Assembly: GCF_900105495.1 (NCBI RefSeq)
Contig: NZ_FNTF01000002.1
Location: 1,215,501-1,279,500, forward strand
Source: Pseudomonas frederiksbergensis
Lineage (GTDB): Bacteria; Pseudomonadota; Gammaproteobacteria; Pseudomonadales; Pseudomonadaceae
Direction of reading: 5' to 3'
DNA length: 64,000 nt
The position numbers and the translations under genes were made by a program. This document shows, one piece after another, positions 63,399-64,000 of the stretch; positions within the stretch are counted from its first letter, which is position 1; each line of letters opens with the position of its first letter. Below the pieces are notes generated by a model. The model did no database searches. It saw only the letters and a list, made by a program, of their open reading frames with translations, and was not told the origin of the DNA.

Positions 63399-64000
63399 TC
63401 ACTCTCCTTGTTCATTTGACGTGTCTGCAGCAGGATTTGTTGCAGGGGATTGATGCTCATAGTGCGGAGTCTGTTTTCGCCATTGTCTAACCATCGCAGA
63501 GTAATCGTTAGGGTCACGGCGTTGTCCCCAACCTGCGGGTCCTTCATAAGCGATTTGGTTTTGATCGAGTAAGCTTCTTACTACCACCTTTGGATCAACG
63601 CTATCCGGTCGACGATTGGGCGGAGGGGGTGTAATTAAGGTGCGTACAGGCAGGCTTACTGCTTCGCCAACAATAATGGCCTCGCCAGTTCTCAGAACGG
63701 GCAGCATATCAAATAATCCCTTCAAGTTGTCGGAAGCTGCACTGGATATATGTCCGCGATCAACTTCGTTCGATAATCTAAGGGCGAAAATAGTGCCACA
63801 TTGCGAAAGTATGGTGGAGTCAATTTCAGAAGGGCGTTGACTTACAATCATCATTCCGACTCCGTACTTACGACCCTCTTTAGCTATTTTCCTTACGGCG
63901 GCAGCCGCCATGCCTGAGTTTTCTTTGGATAAGTAAGTGTGAGCTTCTTCTAAAACTAACAATAAAGGACGCTCGCGGCCACCTTCGGGTAAGTTTCTCG
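63399..64000 (-). CDS. HerA-type ATPase (DUF87), 3' part, continues beyond window
   Basis: About 200 residues of an open frame running off the right edge. Walker B is RPLLLVLEEAHTYL. It is followed by MAAAAVRKIAKEGRKYGVGM, the sensor-like SQRPSEIDSTILSQCGTIFALRL and a C-terminal region with LPVRTLITPPPP. These are features of HerA/FtsK-like hexameric ATPases with DUF87. Such ATPases work with NurA in DNA ends processing or with SIR2 or DUF4297 partners in anti-phage systems. The Walker A and any partner lie outside the window, so the role cannot be decided. AT-rich codon use suggests recent acquisition. Confidence 0.82.
   Translation of the reverse strand, partial: RNLPEGGRERPLLLVLEEAHTYLSKENSGMAAAAVRKIAKEGRKYGVGMMIVSQRPSEIDSTILSQCGTIFALRLSNEVDRGHISSAASDNLKGLFDMLPVLRTGEAIIVGEAVSLPVRTLITPPPPNRRPDSVDPKVVVRSLLDQNQIAYEGPAGWGQRRDPNDYSAMVRQWRKQTPHYEHQSPATNPAADTSNEQGE

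Noticed and set aside
1-64000. tRNA, rRNA, CRISPR array, prophage or insertion sequence
   Set aside because: No cloverleaf-like cluster, regularly spaced direct repeats, transposase or phage structural gene was recognised anywhere in the window; the repeats are palindromic and irregularly spaced.

Overview
The window is chromosomal DNA of a Pseudomonas, most likely of the P. fluorescens group. The evidence is high GC with strong GC3 bias, gene blocks in the order I know from P. aeruginosa (PAS-GGDEF-EAL / oscA / sbp-cysTWA on the left; gshA, tex, ompR-envZ, rimB-rimK, hslR, hslO, pckA on the right), and a very high density of short palindromic intergenic repeats typical of fluorescent pseudomonads. 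No rRNA, tRNA, CRISPR array, prophage or insertion sequence was seen.

Layout. 0-5 kb: end of an HDOD protein, a PAS-GGDEF diguanylate cyclase, the fatty-acid desaturase desA and a PAS-GGDEF-EAL protein. 5-9.3 kb: oscA-sbp-cysTWA sulfate uptake. 9.4-15 kb: a mixed accessory stretch with an Mpo1-like membrane protein, a Crp/Fnr regulator, a receiver-only response regulator, a hipBA toxin-antitoxin pair and an AraC regulator divergent from a membrane di-iron desaturase. 15.3-18 kb: an RBBP9-like hydrolase, a degenerate sigma-54 activator and an orphan MetQ. 18-28 kb: a 31-aa small ORF, an AAA ATPase, a TriABC-like RND pump with two lipoprotein adaptors, a putative glycoside hydrolase and a methyltransferase. 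28.2-34.8 kb: sfnB-sfnB-LLM monooxygenase-metQ-metN-metI, in which metN carries an apparent one-base frameshift. 35-36 kb: a two-repeat Ig-like protein of unknown role. 36.4-41 kb: cystine uptake tcyJLN, D-cysteine desulfhydrase and serine acetyltransferase EpsC. 41.4-46.8 kb: a BetT choline transporter, a small membrane protein, an SDR/LysR pair and an aldo/keto reductase. 47-50.5 kb: tauABCD. 50.8-63.1 kb: conserved core genes. 63.2-64 kb: a visibly AT-richer segment with a KTSC protein and a HerA-type ATPase running out of the window.

The unifying theme is sulfur. Between 5 and 52 kb lie systems for sulfate, taurine, cystine/D-cysteine, methionine-type substrates and flavin-dependent desulfurisation, followed by EpsC (cysteine precursor) and GshA (glutathione). 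Several of their upstream regions share an ATTCTTA / TTAGGAAT-like motif, which may be the site of a common sulfur-starvation regulator such as CysB (inference).

Most interesting items: the metN frameshift; the sigma-54 activator that lacks a DNA-binding domain and takes its stop codon from an intergenic repeat; the shared promoter motif; the lone receiver domain; the 31-aa ORF; the flavin monooxygenase cluster with no flavin reductase in the window; and the HerA/KTSC segment at the right edge, which could be the start of a defence-type island.
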